From Christensenella sp. UBA1252 (lineage in GTDB: Bacteria; Bacillota; Clostridia; Christensenellales; CAG-1252), in assembly GCA_002308575.1 (NCBI GenBank), contig DBVY01000026.1, positions 14,072 to 32,939 of the forward strand: a DNA stretch of 18,868 nucleotides. The letters run 5' to 3'. A model generated the notes under the pieces. It saw only the letters and a program-made list of their open reading frames with translations. It did no database searches and was not told where the DNA came from. Position numbers and translations under genes: made by a program. Below, piece by piece: positions 17,488-18,868 of this stretch (position 1 is its first letter; every line of letters starts with the position of its first letter).

Positions 17488-17809
17488 GAAGAGCAGTATT
17501 GCCGCGCTTGGCGACGCGGACACCGTGTTCGCCTTTAAATCGGTCGGAGCGGACGCATACGCCGTCGACAGCGTGGAGGCGGCGCGCGAAAAACTCAGGA
17601 TCCTCGCGCGTAACTACGATATTATATTTATAACCGAACAACTGGCGGAAAAAATTCCCGATCTGATCGCGCGTTACAAAACGCGCGCGTTTCCCGCGGT
17701 GATCCCGGTGCCCTCGTCTTCGGGTAGCACGGGTTACGGCAAACGTTCGATCAAAGAGGACGTGGAAAAGGCGATCGGGACCGATATATTGAGAATAGAG
17801 GAGAAATAA
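17480..17809 (+). CDS. ntpG: V-type ATPase subunit F (central shaft)
   Basis: Subunit F binds the central shaft and modulates ATPase activity. The 109-residue Rossmann-like protein shows the expected [16 protein letters not shown] start (9-24), [10 protein letters not shown] (50-59), [11 protein letters not shown] (75-85) and a C-terminal helix with [17 protein letters not shown] (17469-17475) lies just before the ATG. The E. hirae name is NtpG; other nomenclatures call it AtpF. A single base separates it from subunit A. Confidence 0.94.
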   Translation: MSEKSSIAALGDADTVFAFKSVGADAYAVDSVEAAREKLRILARNYDIIFITEQLAEKIPDLIARYKTRAFPAVIPVPSSSGSTGYGKRSIKEDVEKAIGTDILRIEEK

Positions 17810-17810
17810 A

Positions 17811-18868
17811 ATGGCGGATGGAAGAATCGTAAAAGTCGCAGGACCGCTTATCGTTGCGGAAAATATGCAAGACAGCAAGATGTATGACGTCGTGAAGGTC
17901 AGCGAAGAGGGCTTGATCGGCGAGATCATTGAGCTCAGAGGCGATAAAGCGTCCATTCAGGTCTATGAAGAAACGGGCGGACTCGGCGTCGGCGCGGTCG
18001 TAAAAAGCACGGGAGAACCCCTCTCCGTGGAACTTGCTCCCGGCTTAATCGAAAGCATTTTCGATGGAATTCAGCGCCCCCTCGTCAAACTGCGCGACCT
18101 TTCGGGCGCGAGGATCGGCAGAGGACTTAACGTCGATTCTTTGGATCACGAGCGCAAATGGGATTTCGTTCCGTCGAAAAAGGTCGGCGACAGCGTGATC
18201 CCCGGCGACGTCCTCGGCGTCGTAAAAGAAAACACGCTCATCGATCATAAGATCACCGTTCCGTTCGGCGTAACGGGTAAGATTAAGTCCATCGAAAGCG
18301 GCAAAAAGACGATCGTGGACGAGATCGCGGTCATTCAAACGAAAGAGGGTGACAAGAGCGTCTGCATGCTTAAAAAGTGGCCGGTGCGTCGCCCCCGTCC
18401 GATCAAAGAAAAGTTATCTCCGTTTATGCCGATGGTAACCGGTCAGCGCGTGATCGACACGCTGTTCCCGGTCGCAAAAGGTGGCGTGGCGGCGGTTCCC
18501 GGTCCGTTCGGTAGCGGCAAAACGGTCGTGCAACACCAGCTCGCGAAATGGGCGGACGCGGATATCATCGTCTACATCGGTTGCGGCGAACGCGGCAACG
18601 AGATGACCGACGTTTTGAACGAGTTCCCGTCCTTGATCGACCCGAAATCGGGCGAGCCTTTGATGAAGCGCACGGTTTTGATCGCAAACACCTCCGATAT
18701 GCCTGTCGCGGCGCGTGAAGCTTCCATTTACACGGGTATCACGATCGCCGAATATTTCCGCGATATGGGCTATAACGTCGCGATCATGGCGGACTCCACC
18801 TCTCGTTGGGCGGAAGCTTTGCGCGAAATGAGCGGCAGATTGGAAGAGATGCCCGGCGAGGAAGGTTA
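17811..18868 (+). CDS. ntpA: V-type ATPase catalytic subunit A, N-terminal 352 residues
   Basis: Subunit A hydrolyses or makes ATP in the A3B3 head. The visible part has the N-terminal beta-barrel (1-70), the bulge domain characteristic of A over B subunits (about 110-190), the P-loop GPFGSGKT (231-238, Lys237), GERGNE (259-264) with the catalytic Glu260 and neighbouring Arg261, and [14 protein letters not shown] near the edge. These are offset by one from E. hirae NtpA numbering. AGAGGAG (17797-17803) serves the ATG. The gene continues past the right edge, where subunits B and D are expected. Confidence 0.98.
   Translation, partial: MADGRIVKVAGPLIVAENMQDSKMYDVVKVSEEGLIGEIIELRGDKASIQVYEETGGLGVGAVVKSTGEPLSVELAPGLIESIFDGIQRPLVKLRDLSGARIGRGLNVDSLDHERKWDFVPSKKVGDSVIPGDVLGVVKENTLIDHKITVPFGVTGKIKSIESGKKTIVDEIAVIQTKEGDKSVCMLKKWPVRRPRPIKEKLSPFMPMVTGQRVIDTLFPVAKGGVAAVPGPFGSGKTVVQHQLAKWADADIIVYIGCGERGNEMTDVLNEFPSLIDPKSGEPLMKRTVLIANTSDMPVAAREASIYTGITIAEYFRDMGYNVAIMADSTSRWAEALREMSGRLEEMPGEEG

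Overview
The window looks like a bacterial chromosome of roughly balanced base composition, most likely from an uncultured member of the Clostridia (Firmicutes). The basis is indirect: strong Shine-Dalgarno sites, short-form HisG paired with HisZ, a PHP-type histidinol phosphatase, and a V-type ATPase operon in the Enterococcus/clostridial gene order (G-I-K-E-C-F-A). Genus cannot be read from the sequence. There are no tRNAs, rRNAs, insertion sequences or CRISPR arrays, and no gene-free stretch longer than 300 bases.

Layout. (1) 1-355, minus strand: the N-terminal part of the threonylcarbamoyl-AMP synthase gene (tsaC/ywlC), cut by the window edge. It is divergent from the next gene. (2) 541-2286: an unusual 581-residue protein with one membrane helix, about 200 residues of Glu/Pro/Ala-rich linker, and two near-identical modules of paired YegP-like (DUF1508) repeats. 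It contains a good internal translation start and is followed by a strong terminator. (3) 2486-10579: a compact, apparently complete histidine operon, hisZ-G-D-C-B-H-A-F-IE-K. Most junctions are overlapping stop/start codons, and a promoter carrying a perfect 6-4-6 inverted repeat drives it. These ten genes encode every step from PRPP + ATP to histidine. (4) 10601-11947, minus strand: an RsmF-type rRNA m5C methyltransferase convergent with hisK, possibly preceded by a 34-codon leader ORF. (5) 12141-12476: an unrecognised 111-residue protein with its own promoter and a strong terminator. (6) 12637 to the right edge: a fully consensus promoter, then rpiB, then V-type ATPase genes G/H, I, K, E, C, F and the first two thirds of catalytic subunit A. 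Subunits B and D presumably lie beyond the edge.

How the genes work together. The his genes form one pathway unit with translational coupling throughout. The ATPase genes encode the peripheral stalk (G, E), stator and ion channel (I), rotor ring (K), central-axis parts (C, F) and catalytic head (A). The K subunit keeps all five side chains that bind Na+ in the Enterococcus hirae enzyme, so the pump is probably sodium-coupled. Ribosome-binding strength varies sharply within this operon: it is strongest for the multi-copy ring subunit and absent for E and C.

I did not find a clearly new multi-gene system. The most novel items are the membrane-anchored quadruple YegP-repeat protein with its possible second, soluble product, the palindromic operator candidate in the his promoter, and a heavy excess of GATC tetramers in the coding sequence.
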